A stretch of DNA of 20,804 nucleotides. It comes from a virus. Made by a program: the position numbers and the translations under genes. The DNA lies in IMG/VR virus record IMGVR_UViG_3300005537_000505, positions 1 to 20,804 of that record; one strand, written 5' to 3'. Below the pieces are notes generated by a model. The model was not told where the DNA came from and made no database searches. It saw only the letters and a program-made list of their open reading frames with translations. Positions 7,509-13,937 of this stretch are shown in pieces (position 1 is the first letter of the stretch; each line of letters opens with the position of its first letter).

Positions 7509-7685
7509 ATGGACGACCTGCTGTATGGAACCTCCCAGGAGGACGGCAACTACTCGCATGCCGTTGACCCGTCTGACCGCACCGTCAGTATCTGCGGGAG
7601 GATTCAGAACCCCACGGTGAACGGGGAGTCATGGGCAGATGCCCCAGCGCCGCGCTGCCAGGAGTGTACGGCGCAAGCGCGCTGA
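7509..7685 (+). CDS. Small Cys-rich protein, possible zinc ribbon
   Basis: The 58-residue product reads MDDLLYGTSQEDGNYSHAVD at its start and has three cysteines in the pattern C29 ... C50-x2-C53, plus His17, which could form a zinc-binding site. Short proteins with a HAVDPSDRT-x3-CGR core and a closing C-x-x-C are frequent in actinomycete accessory regions, but I know no function for them. The frame has high GC at third positions, a good extended -10 directly upstream and a classic terminator directly downstream (7700-7731), so it looks like a complete single-gene transcription unit despite its size. Confidence 0.6.
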   Translation: MDDLLYGTSQEDGNYSHAVDPSDRTVSICGRIQNPTVNGESWADAPAPRCQECTAQAR

Positions 7686-7699
7686 CGGCTGATGTATCG

Positions 7700-7731
7700 A
7701 ACGGGACGGCCGCCTGCATGGCCGTCCCGTT
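7700..7731 (+). terminator. Rho-independent-type terminator
   Basis: A perfect 12-bp stem (AACGGGACGGCC / GGCCGTCCCGTT) with an 8-nt loop is followed by TCCGTTTT. It ends the small gene at 7509-7685 and may also stop transcription from the minus-strand genes on its right. Confidence 0.85.
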
Positions 7732-7773
7732 TCCGTTTTGGCGCGGCGCTTGACGGCTACTGTTGCTGCTTGG

Positions 7774-7965
7774 CTAGCTGGGGGCAGTCTCCCGCTTGAA
7801 CACGAACGGCGGCTGGAGGCTGATCAGTTCCCAGCCTTCGTGGCCGAGGGCGTTGAGGATTCCCTCGATCTCGTTGACGTGGTTCTTCTCTACTGAATCG
7901 GCCAGGCTCTTGTGGGTGCCGCCGACCATGACGGTTCCCCTGCCGAGGACCTTGTACTCTGGCAT
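7774..7965 (-). CDS. DUF4177-family protein
   Basis: The 63-residue product has the DUF4177 layout: an opening strand YKVLGRGT, a central helix with IEGILNALG, then HEGWELISLQPPFVFKRE, where the G-W-E-L and final F-x-F-K-R are the family's hallmarks. Start ATG 7965 is preceded by AGGAAGGAAG. It lies 37 nt downstream of the DUF6941-like gene on the same strand and is probably cotranscribed with it. DUF4177 proteins are small, of unknown function, and are often found near regulators and in mobile regions. Confidence 0.8.
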   Translation of the reverse strand: MPEYKVLGRGTVMVGGTHKSLADSVEKNHVNEIEGILNALGHEGWELISLQPPFVFKRETAPS

Positions 7966-8002
7966 GCTGGTCTTCCTTCCTCGTGGTGCTTGCCGGCCCG
8001 GC

Positions 8003-8497
8003 CTACTGGCCCGACTGGATGGGGAACTGGACGGGCGCCATGGGTGTCTGGATCGCCCTGATCGCGTAGGTAGCCATCTCCTTGCTATCGAGCCACAGTA
8101 CGAGCGTGTACATGCCGGGCGCCGGGATCTCGACGTTGGTCACGGTGACGGCGAACGGCACCTGTGCCGGGTCGCCGAAGTGGGCCTCCAGCGACGGTGC
8201 GGTGCGGAACCCCGCCTCGACGCGGACCGGCAGCTCCTGGCCGTTCTCGCCGCGCACGCCGACGCGGATCATCCGGTCGGTCATGGTGTCCTGGAACGGA
8301 AGTTCGAGCACTGCGGTGATGCCGAGCGTTGGCACGAGCGCCGGGAAGGCGTGGAAGCGCAGCAGCGTGATGAACCCGCCGTTCACGTACACCTTGCCGT
8401 CTGCCCCTGAGGCAGCGTGGTCGGATGCGAAGAACGCCACGACCCTGGTTGCTGTCAGCCGGGCTGGCGAGTCGGGGGCGGTGCTCTCCTGTGTCAT
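8003..8497 (-). CDS. DUF6941-like hypothetical protein
   Basis: The 164-residue product is soluble and beta-rich. Residues ~19-45 (VVAFFASDHAASGADGKVYV then NGGFITLLRF) followed by FPALVPTLGI and a strand-rich half ending in APGMYTLVLWLDSKE resemble the DUF6941 family, which has an N-terminal 'vyvlGG' strand and a C-terminal 'pG.Y.f.v.ld' strand. Function is unknown. The gene is divergent from the toxin-antitoxin-like pair that starts at 8548, with only 50 bp between, so the two promoters must overlap in that gap. It heads a short minus-strand unit with the DUF4177 gene. The family assignment is from pattern memory and could be wrong at the family level. Confidence 0.65.
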   Translation of the reverse strand: MTQESTAPDSPARLTATRVVAFFASDHAASGADGKVYVNGGFITLLRFHAFPALVPTLGITAVLELPFQDTMTDRMIRVGVRGENGQELPVRVEAGFRTAPSLEAHFGDPAQVPFAVTVTNVEIPAPGMYTLVLWLDSKEMATYAIRAIQTPMAPVQFPIQSGQ

Positions 8498-8547
8498 ACA
8501 CGAATGATATCTTCTGTATTACCAAGGCTCAAGCAGAGGAGGGCAAG

Positions 8548-8895
8548 TTGCTCGACGTGGGGAAGTACGACCTGATCGACTGGGATGACCCGGAATCCGA
8601 CCCGGACCCGGCCACGAACAACCTTCTCCACTGCCAGCAGGCGGACCACCTCGGAGCGCAGGCTGAGCTGGTCGTGTACGAACTGCTCGCCGGGGTATGG
8701 GCCGAGGTGAACTTCAAGACCATGACCGCGCAATGGGCCATCGTGGGGCTGGCACTGTCCCGGGTGTGGCTCGTACTGTTGAAGGAATCGGAGAAAAGAG
8801 GCGACTGGCTCCGCCCGGTCACCGGGTGGCCGGCCGAGACCGCTGAGATCCGGCAGTGGGAGAAGCTGACCGGGCAGAAATGGAGGGGACGATGA
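8548..8895 (+). CDS. Hypothetical protein upstream of RHH gene, toxin-like position
   Basis: The 115-residue product begins at TTG 8548, chosen because AGGAGGG at 8537-8543 sits 4 nt upstream; GTG 8557 is an alternative. The N-terminus YDLIDWDDPESDPDPATNN is strongly acidic. The middle is helical with a strand VWAEVNFKTMTAQWAIVGLA, and the end has RGDWLRPVTGW and a basic tail. I do not recognise the family. Its stop overlaps the ATG of the ribbon-helix-helix gene (ATGA), giving the architecture of type II toxin-antitoxin loci such as BrnTA, where the toxin comes first and an RHH antitoxin second. It does not carry the BrnT sequence signature. Confidence 0.6.
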   Translation: MLDVGKYDLIDWDDPESDPDPATNNLLHCQQADHLGAQAELVVYELLAGVWAEVNFKTMTAQWAIVGLALSRVWLVLLKESEKRGDWLRPVTGWPAETAEIRQWEKLTGQKWRGR

Positions 8896-9185
8896 CCGCC
8901 GACCGCCCCCAGGGCCTGATAGAAGACGCCGGGCAGGCCGGGAAGCCGCGCCGCCTGGACCAGATGGTGTCCGCCCGGCTCGACCCGCCGCTCGTCGCGG
9001 CACTGCGACGCTTCGCCAAGAGGCGCGGCATCACCTTCAGCGACGTGATCCGGCTGGCCAGCCTGAACCTGCTGGCCCGCGAGGACGCCCAGAACGTCAT
9101 CGTCTTCTCAGTCCGGGTGACCAACGAGACACTGCCGAAGGCGGTCACCCGTTCGTACTGCGAGGAAATCCCGGCCGCCATCTGA
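8892..9185 (+). CDS. Ribbon-helix-helix (CopG/Arc-like) protein, antitoxin-like
   Basis: The 97-residue product has an Arc/CopG-type core at ~27-58: the strand QMVSARLDPPL, helix VAALRRFAKRRG, turn ITFSD and helix VIRLASLNLLARE. Family members dimerise and insert the paired strands into DNA. A second region, NVIVFSVRVTNETLP to the end, may bind the partner protein. The ATG overlaps the upstream stop (ATGA), so the two products are made together in a fixed ratio. By analogy with toxin-antitoxin loci it would repress the shared promoter in the 8498-8547 gap, but no clear operator is visible there. Confidence 0.65.
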   Translation: MTADRPQGLIEDAGQAGKPRRLDQMVSARLDPPLVAALRRFAKRRGITFSDVIRLASLNLLAREDAQNVIVFSVRVTNETLPKAVTRSYCEEIPAAI

Positions 9186-9345
9186 TCATCCGGGCCCAGC
9201 CCGGCGTTGTGCGGGGCTGCCATCCGCTGCGGAAATCGAATGTGTGGCCGTGCCGGCTGGCGGGTGTTTCCGGGGTTTCCCTCATCCGCCCCGGCGCGGG
9301 AGCGTACCTGTCCGCATGCCCGGTGGTCCGGCCGGCACGGCCGGC

Positions 9346-9756
9346 TCAGTTACCCGGTGGCGGGGTGGGGATGAGTGCCCATGCGGTGCGCCCGGTGTCG
9401 TCCCCGGTGATACCCCAGTTGCCGGGTCCGGTGAGGATCTCGGTCACGTCGAGTCCGTGTGCCCGCCCGTCCGCGTGGCGGCCTCGCCGCCATGGACCGC
9501 CGGCGTCCTCGACCTCGATCCGGATGTGACCGTGGCGGATCTCGGCGCGGAGGGTGAACTTACCGCCGTTCCCGGACGCGGAATGGAGTATGGCGTTGGT
9601 GGCGAGTTCGGATGCGACTAAGGTCGCGTCGTCGGCGGCGGGATGGCCGTGCAGCGCCTGTGTGAGCGCGCGGCGCGCGTGGCTGACTTGTGCGGGTTCT
9701 GCGGGGTAGGTTCCCTGGAACCGTCTGGTGCCGGGTGGTGCCGCCGTGTCGTCCAT
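9346..9756 (-). CDS. HATPase-domain regulator (RsbW/AbaA-like anti-sigma type), left copy
   Basis: The 136-residue product is a stand-alone GHKL ATPase domain of the kind widespread in streptomycetes next to XRE/DUF397 pairs. The N box is ELATNAILHSAS with the Mg-binding Asn, the G1 box is IEVEDAGG, and G2 is in AHGLDVTEILTGPGNWGITG. The ATG at 9756 is used because GGAGGGGAC precedes it; a longer frame runs 18 codons upstream through the conserved divergent promoter region and is unlikely. It is divergent from the XRE gene at 9874, with 117 bp between. A near-mirror paralogue is at 19212-19619. Such proteins are thought to be protein kinases or anti-sigma factors; the partner is unknown. Confidence 0.85.
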   Translation of the reverse strand: MDDTAAPPGTRRFQGTYPAEPAQVSHARRALTQALHGHPAADDATLVASELATNAILHSASGNGGKFTLRAEIRHGHIRIEVEDAGGPWRRGRHADGRAHGLDVTEILTGPGNWGITGDDTGRTAWALIPTPPPGN

Positions 9757-9785
9757 CGTGTCCCCTCCGTGCTGTGCTGGCCTAT

Positions 9786-9809
9786 TGCCGATCACACAGT
9801 GAAGGGGCA
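9786..9809. promoter_or_regulatory. Conserved dyad in HATPase/XRE divergent promoter, left copy
   Basis: TGCC-GAT-CAC-ACA-GTG-AAGG-GGCA forms an imperfect dyad. The same element, with only a few changes, occurs at 19159-19182 in the mirror-image locus, embedded in a longer conserved block running from CTATTGCC to GGGCACGCTT. Conservation in non-coding DNA between two diverged paralogous loci makes it a good candidate operator for the XRE regulator or a promoter core. Confidence 0.5.
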
Positions 9810-9873
9810 CGCTTTAGCTACGTGACCGAACTGCCCGCCACGATCCGCCACGGTGATTCTGGAGGCATGCCAC

Positions 9874-10704
9874 ATGACACGGCGCGACCCTGACACCGAC
9901 CCGCGTGCGTTCCTGGGCGGCGAGCTTCGGCGCGGCCGGATGGCTGCTGGTTTCTCCAGCCAGGAGGCGCTGGCCGCCAAGCTCGGGTTCGACAGGACCG
10001 TTGTCACGAAAGCGGAGACAGGGAAGCGCCCGCCCACGGCGGACGTGCTGGTGGCGTGGTGCGTGGCGTGCCGTATGGACGAGGAACTATTCACGCGGCT
10101 GGCCAGGCTGGCGCGTGCCAGTGACGGGCCGGTACCGACGTGGTTCGAGGACTGGCTTGAGGCTGAGGGTGAAGCTCAGTCCCTCCGGATCTGGTCCCCG
10201 ACCCTGATACCGGGACTGCTCCAGACAGCGGACTACGCCCGTGCGCTGTTCCTGGCCGCGCAGTCCGACACCAGCGATGACCTGATAGACGGGCTCGTCA
10301 CGGCGCGGCTGGAACGGCGGGCGATCCTGGACCGCGCCGGCCCGCCTGATGTGGTGGTGGTCCTGGACGAGGTGGTCCTGCACCGGCTGATCGGCACGCA
10401 CGAGATCATGCGGGACGCGCTGGTGCAGGTCGCGGAACTGTCCCGCCGGCCGAACGTCGTTGTGCAGGTGATCCCCGCATCTAACGGCGCTAACGCGGGC
10501 CTCGGCGGCGCGTTCGACATCGCGGCGGCGGACGGCATGCCGGACACGCTGCGGATGGAAGGCGTGGAAGACCAGACGATAGAGAAGCGCTCCCTGGTGC
10601 GCAAGGCGGCGGTAGCGTTCGACCGGGTGCGCGGGGACGCGATGTCACGGGGACAATCGAGAGACCTGATTCTGAAGGTGGCAGAGGAAATATGGAAGCC
10701 ATAG
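9874..10704 (+). CDS. Scr1-type XRE regulator (HTH + DUF5753), left copy
   Basis: The 276-residue product has an XRE helix-turn-helix at ~12-75 (FSSQEALAAKLGFDRTVV then TKAETGKRPP), followed by the DUF5753 domain from ~90. There the hallmark WSPTLIPGLLQTADYARALF and later VVVQVIPASNGANAGLGGAF are present. This is the pattern of WhiJ/Scr1 regulators of streptomycetes. The ATG at 9874 has GGAGG 8 nt upstream and matches the paralogue's start. The 3' end overlaps the DUF397 gene by 13 nt. In the known Scr1/Scr2 and WhiJ-type loci the XRE protein binds DNA and the DUF397 partner modulates it. A mirror-image copy is at 18263-19093. Confidence 0.9.
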   Translation: MTRRDPDTDPRAFLGGELRRGRMAAGFSSQEALAAKLGFDRTVVTKAETGKRPPTADVLVAWCVACRMDEELFTRLARLARASDGPVPTWFEDWLEAEGEAQSLRIWSPTLIPGLLQTADYARALFLAAQSDTSDDLIDGLVTARLERRAILDRAGPPDVVVVLDEVVLHRLIGTHEIMRDALVQVAELSRRPNVVVQVIPASNGANAGLGGAFDIAAADGMPDTLRMEGVEDQTIEKRSLVRKAAVAFDRVRGDAMSRGQSRDLILKVAEEIWKP

Positions 10705-10901
10705 ACCACGGCTGGCGCAAGGCCAGCTACTCAGGGAACGGCGGAGGCAACTGCGTCGAAGTGGGGCAGGACGCGGACGGGACGATCCTGGTCCGCGACA
10801 CCAAGGACAGCGGCACCGGGCGAGTGCACCGCATCTCATCGGCTGACTGGCGCACGTTCCTGGCACGTGTGCGCTGCGGCGATCCCGGCACGCATGGTTA
10901 G
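10692..10901 (+). CDS. DUF397 protein (Scr2-like partner), left copy
   Basis: The 69-residue product has the family's signature pieces: WRKASYSGNGGGNCVEVG, then ILVRDTKD, then WRTFLARVR near the C-terminus, with the usual length for the family. The ATG lies inside the last codons of the XRE gene (13-nt overlap), so translation is coupled. DUF397 proteins act with the adjacent XRE regulator, as in Scr1/Scr2 and BldB/WhiJ-type systems, and have been proposed to form toxin-antitoxin-like pairs. It differs from the right copy mainly in the C-terminal half and stops where the family normally stops. Confidence 0.9.
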   Translation: MEAIDHGWRKASYSGNGGGNCVEVGQDADGTILVRDTKDSGTGRVHRISSADWRTFLARVRCGDPGTHG

Positions 10902-11064
10902 GGCTGTTATCGCATCGGATGAACCTCGTTATCCGCTCTCTCTGGTTTTAGCCCAGTGCGGGTGATTACTGTACCCTCATGGCACCAGGATCGTCACTTG
11001 GAATGCTGCGGCTGACGAGGCTTACGTTCTGTGCGCATCCAGTTGCTGGGCCGGGAGCATCGTG

Positions 11065-11577
11065 ATGACACTCCCAGCTTGGACGGAAGTGGGTTTACTA
11101 CCTGCTGGCGCGCACCGGTCAGACATGCCTGGCATTTATGACCGCTTCGTGCTTGATGCCCCGCATCGGGATCACCGGGAACTGCTGTTCAGCGCGTTGA
11201 CAACACATCTCCGGCTAATGCAAAGGATCATTCCTGCTGGCGTAGCTTGGATAGATGGAAGCTTCGCCACGTGCAGAGAGGAACCACCGGAGGATGTGGA
11301 CGTGGTGGTCCTGCCGATGGACTGGGCTGCGGTCAGGTCGCTGCCTGATGTGGCGCGCATGAACCTTCATGCGCTCCTGACCCTCAAGGAGGTCTCCATC
11401 GCGCACCCGGAAGACCTCTGGTTCTCCAGGTTGCAGCCCATAGGCGGCCTGGTAGACGCCTACCTGTGCGCACCTGGCCAGGAGGCGACATGGCAGGAGA
11501 CGTGGTCGCGGGTAGTCGATGCTAAGGGTGTGGTCATCGATGGCCAGGTCAAAGGCTTTGCGGAGGTGACGTGGTGA
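11065..11577 (+). CDS. DUF6932-like nucleotidyltransferase-fold protein
   Basis: The 170-residue product carries a minimal nucleotidyltransferase signature at ~63-83: WIDGSFATCREEPPEDVDVV, with G-S followed 10 residues later by D-x-D, the two metal-binding aspartates of the pol-beta superfamily. The helix before it (RELLFSALTTHLRLMQRI) and the strand IGGLVDAYLC after it fit the DUF6932 arrangement. ATG 11065 is preferred over GTG 11062 because GGGAG at 11053-11057 is then 7 nt away. The stop overlaps the next gene (GTGA). Base and codon use are less GC-rich than in the flanking regulator genes, suggesting separate acquisition. The domain occurs in toxin-antitoxin and defence-like pairs, but enzymatic activity here is unproven. 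Confidence 0.7.
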   Translation: MTLPAWTEVGLLPAGAHRSDMPGIYDRFVLDAPHRDHRELLFSALTTHLRLMQRIIPAGVAWIDGSFATCREEPPEDVDVVVLPMDWAAVRSLPDVARMNLHALLTLKEVSIAHPEDLWFSRLQPIGGLVDAYLCAPGQEATWQETWSRVVDAKGVVIDGQVKGFAEVTW

Positions 11578-12452
11578 CCAAGAGCTTCAGCGAGGCCCGG
11601 CAGGAGATCACGGGCGACTCGTGGCTGGACAAGCTGGCCCGCGCGTCGCTGCTGGCTGCGGAGGCGAAGTTTTCCGGCCGTGAGATTCCGCTACTCCGGG
11701 TTGTCGTCTCCGGGGTGCGCACTATCGATGCTTACGACTCGTCGCAGGTCACAAAGGCTGTCCAGGACGCGACTGCGAAACTCGGCCACACAATCAGCTT
11801 CCCTAACGCGGACAGGTCCAGCGCACTCGCCGCCGACCGCGAACGGGCACGATTGATCCAGCGAGGCCAGACCGGCAACGTGATCATCTTCGGGTTCCCT
11901 GAGCCCAGGACCCACGAGGACATCCTTGGTCTCACCGTTGAGACGCTTGCGGAACGGGCAGTCCGGGAACTTGTCAGTGTGCTCCCAGGATCGACGGATG
12001 ACGATGCCTCGCTCGACGCAGTGCTGGCTCAGCGCCTGACCGTCCGTAATGCAGTCAACGACATCGCGCGCGCGGTGCCGCAAAGTGCGGCCGGCCTCGG
12101 ATTTCACATGGCCTCGGCTGACGGCGAAGAGATCGACTCGGTTCTCTCACAGGAGCAAGCGACGGTTCTCAAGAGCAGCCTCGGTGAATCGCGGGTTGAC
12201 CGCCGCACGGTGACGGTTGCCGGCCGTCTGGACGGGGTTCGCACAAAGCGCCGCATCTTCTACCTCGAACCGGATTCAGGCCCAGAAATTCATGGCGCTA
12301 TAGAACTGGAGCTGATGGAGACGGTTAGGGCCAGTCTCGATCAGCGCATTATTGCCACGCTTGAGGAAGAGCGCACGCGGACCCTCGCTGGTCGGCAGAG
12401 TGGCCGCCTGTTCCGCCTTGTCAGGATCGAGTCGGCCCCAGGAATTTTCTAA
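11574..12452 (+). CDS. Unknown protein coupled to the nucleotidyltransferase
   Basis: I do not recognise this 292-residue protein. The start at GTG 11574 gives a GTGA overlap with the upstream stop and puts GGAGG 7 nt away; GTG 11571 is also possible. The N-terminal half is mixed alpha/beta with RVVVSGVRTI, an ADRERARLI helix and NVIIFGFPEPRTHEDILGL. The middle is helical with an Ala/Gly-rich stretch, PQSAAGLGFHMASADG. The C-terminal ~90 residues look like a small beta barrel: VDRRTVTVAGRLDGVRTKRR, IFYLEPDSG, IHGAIELELMET and a closing GRLFRLVRIES strand. No transmembrane segment or nuclease motif is visible. Coupling to the upstream gene implies a joint function. It ends shortly before an insertion sequence but appears complete. 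Confidence 0.65.
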   Translation: MTKSFSEARQEITGDSWLDKLARASLLAAEAKFSGREIPLLRVVVSGVRTIDAYDSSQVTKAVQDATAKLGHTISFPNADRSSALAADRERARLIQRGQTGNVIIFGFPEPRTHEDILGLTVETLAERAVRELVSVLPGSTDDDASLDAVLAQRLTVRNAVNDIARAVPQSAAGLGFHMASADGEEIDSVLSQEQATVLKSSLGESRVDRRTVTVAGRLDGVRTKRRIFYLEPDSGPEIHGAIELELMETVRASLDQRIIATLEEERTRTLAGRQSGRLFRLVRIESAPGIF

Positions 12453-12487
12453 GCAGTGGAAATTCCGGGGCGTCTGTGCATCCTTTT

Positions 12488-13891
12488 TGTCAGACCCTGC
12501 CGCTATTATCGGAGTGAGAAGAAAAGGAAATAGCAAGCGGCCCCCGCGACGCGCCAACGTCCGAGGGCCTGGACCAAGGAGCGCAACTCCATGGCCACTC
12601 CGACCATAGCACGCGACGCGTCGCACGTCGCCGCTCTGCTCGACAGCCCTGAGATCGCCGCGCTGATCGGTGAGCTTGAGGCGACCCGGTGGACCGGCCG
12701 TCCCGGCTACCCGCTCCGCTCCCTGCTCGGCCTGGTCCTGGTCAAGAGCGTGTACTGTATCCCGACGTGGACCCGGGCCGTGTCCCTGGTCCGTGACCAT
12801 GCCGCGCTGCGGGACGTGCTCGGCGCTGCCCCGTCCACGGACGCGTGCTACAGGTTCGCCCGCAAGCTCCGCAAGCACAGCGCAATGCTGGCGGAATGCA
12901 CCACGCGGATTCTCGGGGAACTGCATTCCCTGCACCCGGATATGGGCAGCACCGTTGCTATTGACGGCTCGGATCTTCCCGCTTACGCGAACGGGCAGAA
13001 ATACGTTTCCCGTGGCGGGAAACTTCGGGAGCGGTTCTCGGACCCGGATGCGTCATGGGGTCACCGCTCATCCATTTCCACCCGATCGGGCGGCGGGTAC
13101 TATGGCTATAAAATTCACGCGGCCGTTGACGTCGCGACCGGGCTGCCGCTGGCGTGGGAGGTCCGGACTGCGAAGGACTCAGAGATACCACTCGTGCCGG
13201 ACCTGCTGGACGCCGTGACCGCGCTCGGGTTCACGCCGGGTGTCGCCGTGCTCGATCGCGGGTACGACTCGCAGGCTGTCTATGAGGAGATCGAGTCGCG
13301 GGACATCCGCCCCGTCATCCCGCTGCGTGAAACCAAGGCCGTCAAGGACGGCCAGCACCTTCCCCCGTCCTGCGACCACGGCACATGGACATTCGCTGGG
13401 TCCGACACCAGGCGGGGAGCGTCGAAGTGGCGGTGCCCGACCGGCGAGTGTAAGCCGGCGTCGGTCTGGCTCAAGGCTGACCGGCTCCACACTCTCATCC
13501 CGCGCACCACCCCACGGTGGAAGGCGTACTACCACAAGCGGTGCGCCGTCGAGCGGGAGTTCGGCGTCCTCAAGCACCAGTGGGCACTGCTGCCGCTCCG
13601 CGTCCGGGGACTCGCGAAAGTCCGCCTCCACGTGAACCTGACCATCCTCGCCCAGCTCGCCGCCGCGCTCCTCAAAGCCCGGACCTAGAACCTGCCCGTC
13701 CCGCACCCCGCCGCGAGCGGGACCACCGGCATGCCCGGACACGGGAAACCCGCCTCACACGCAATTGCGCGGCCGCACGGCACCCGCTAACTGGACACAG
13801 AGGACAAAAGTCCAGGTCAGTCCGCCATCCCGCTCGATGTCAGGTCGCTCAGCACCGGGTTTCGCCGGTCCTATCGCCGATCCCTCCTAGC
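12488..13891 (+). mobile_element. IS4/IS5-superfamily insertion sequence, left copy
   Basis: The block matches a second, inverted copy at 15171-16582 from TGTCAGACCC upstream of the transposase, through conserved AAAGGAAATA and CCCCCGCGA segments, over the whole gene, to GGACAAAA (13802-13809) and finally CCCTCCTAGC. Similarity is strong to about 13809 and patchy beyond. A short inverted match between the TTTTTGTC end and the GACAAAA end suggests the true termini are near 12485 and 13820. No target-site duplication could be identified. Confidence 0.65.
12591..13688 (+). CDS. DDE transposase, left IS copy
   Basis: The 365-residue transposase has the DDE triad in the expected setting: VAIDGSDLPAY (Asp125), AVLDRGYDSQAVY (Asp222) and CAVEREFGVLKHQW (Glu321/323, with the R-E-F-x-x-LK context of the IS4/IS5 superfamily). 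The N-terminus (WTGRPGYPLRSLLGLVL) is the DUF772-like DNA-binding part. The GGGYYGYKIHAAVD motif precedes the second Asp. A central insert contains CDHGTW and CPTGEC, four cysteines that could bind zinc. It is full length and undamaged. The copy at 15373-16476 is clearly homologous but diverged along its whole length, so the two arrived separately or long ago. Confidence 0.9.
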   Translation: MATPTIARDASHVAALLDSPEIAALIGELEATRWTGRPGYPLRSLLGLVLVKSVYCIPTWTRAVSLVRDHAALRDVLGAAPSTDACYRFARKLRKHSAMLAECTTRILGELHSLHPDMGSTVAIDGSDLPAYANGQKYVSRGGKLRERFSDPDASWGHRSSISTRSGGGYYGYKIHAAVDVATGLPLAWEVRTAKDSEIPLVPDLLDAVTALGFTPGVAVLDRGYDSQAVYEEIESRDIRPVIPLRETKAVKDGQHLPPSCDHGTWTFAGSDTRRGASKWRCPTGECKPASVWLKADRLHTLIPRTTPRWKAYYHKRCAVEREFGVLKHQWALLPLRVRGLAKVRLHVNLTILAQLAAALLKART

Positions 13892-13922
13892 GCGGCTCAG
13901 TAAAGGCAGTGAAATATGAGTG

Positions 13923-13931
13923 TGCTAGTAT
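13923..13931 (+). promoter_or_regulatory. Extended -10 promoter, leaderless start of tnpB
   Basis: TG at 13923-13924, one base, then TAGTAT at 13926-13931 form an extended -10. The tnpB GTG begins 7 nt later at 13938, where transcription would start, and no Shine-Dalgarno sequence is present. The layout matches the promoter at 7493-7501. Confidence 0.5.
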
Positions 13932-13937
13932 CTCAGC

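Noticed and set aside
7220-7549. Minus-strand frame ending NVKAVTADSKTGRQITCRPF
   Set aside because: Only the last ~30 residues look protein-like; the rest is Arg/Pro-rich, it crosses the leaderless gene and promoter at 7493-7685, and no family is recognisable.
9197-9219. CAGCCC/GGGCTG inverted repeat between the RHH gene and the left HATPase gene
   Set aside because: Only a 6-bp stem, without a T-tract, which is expected by chance in such GC-rich DNA.
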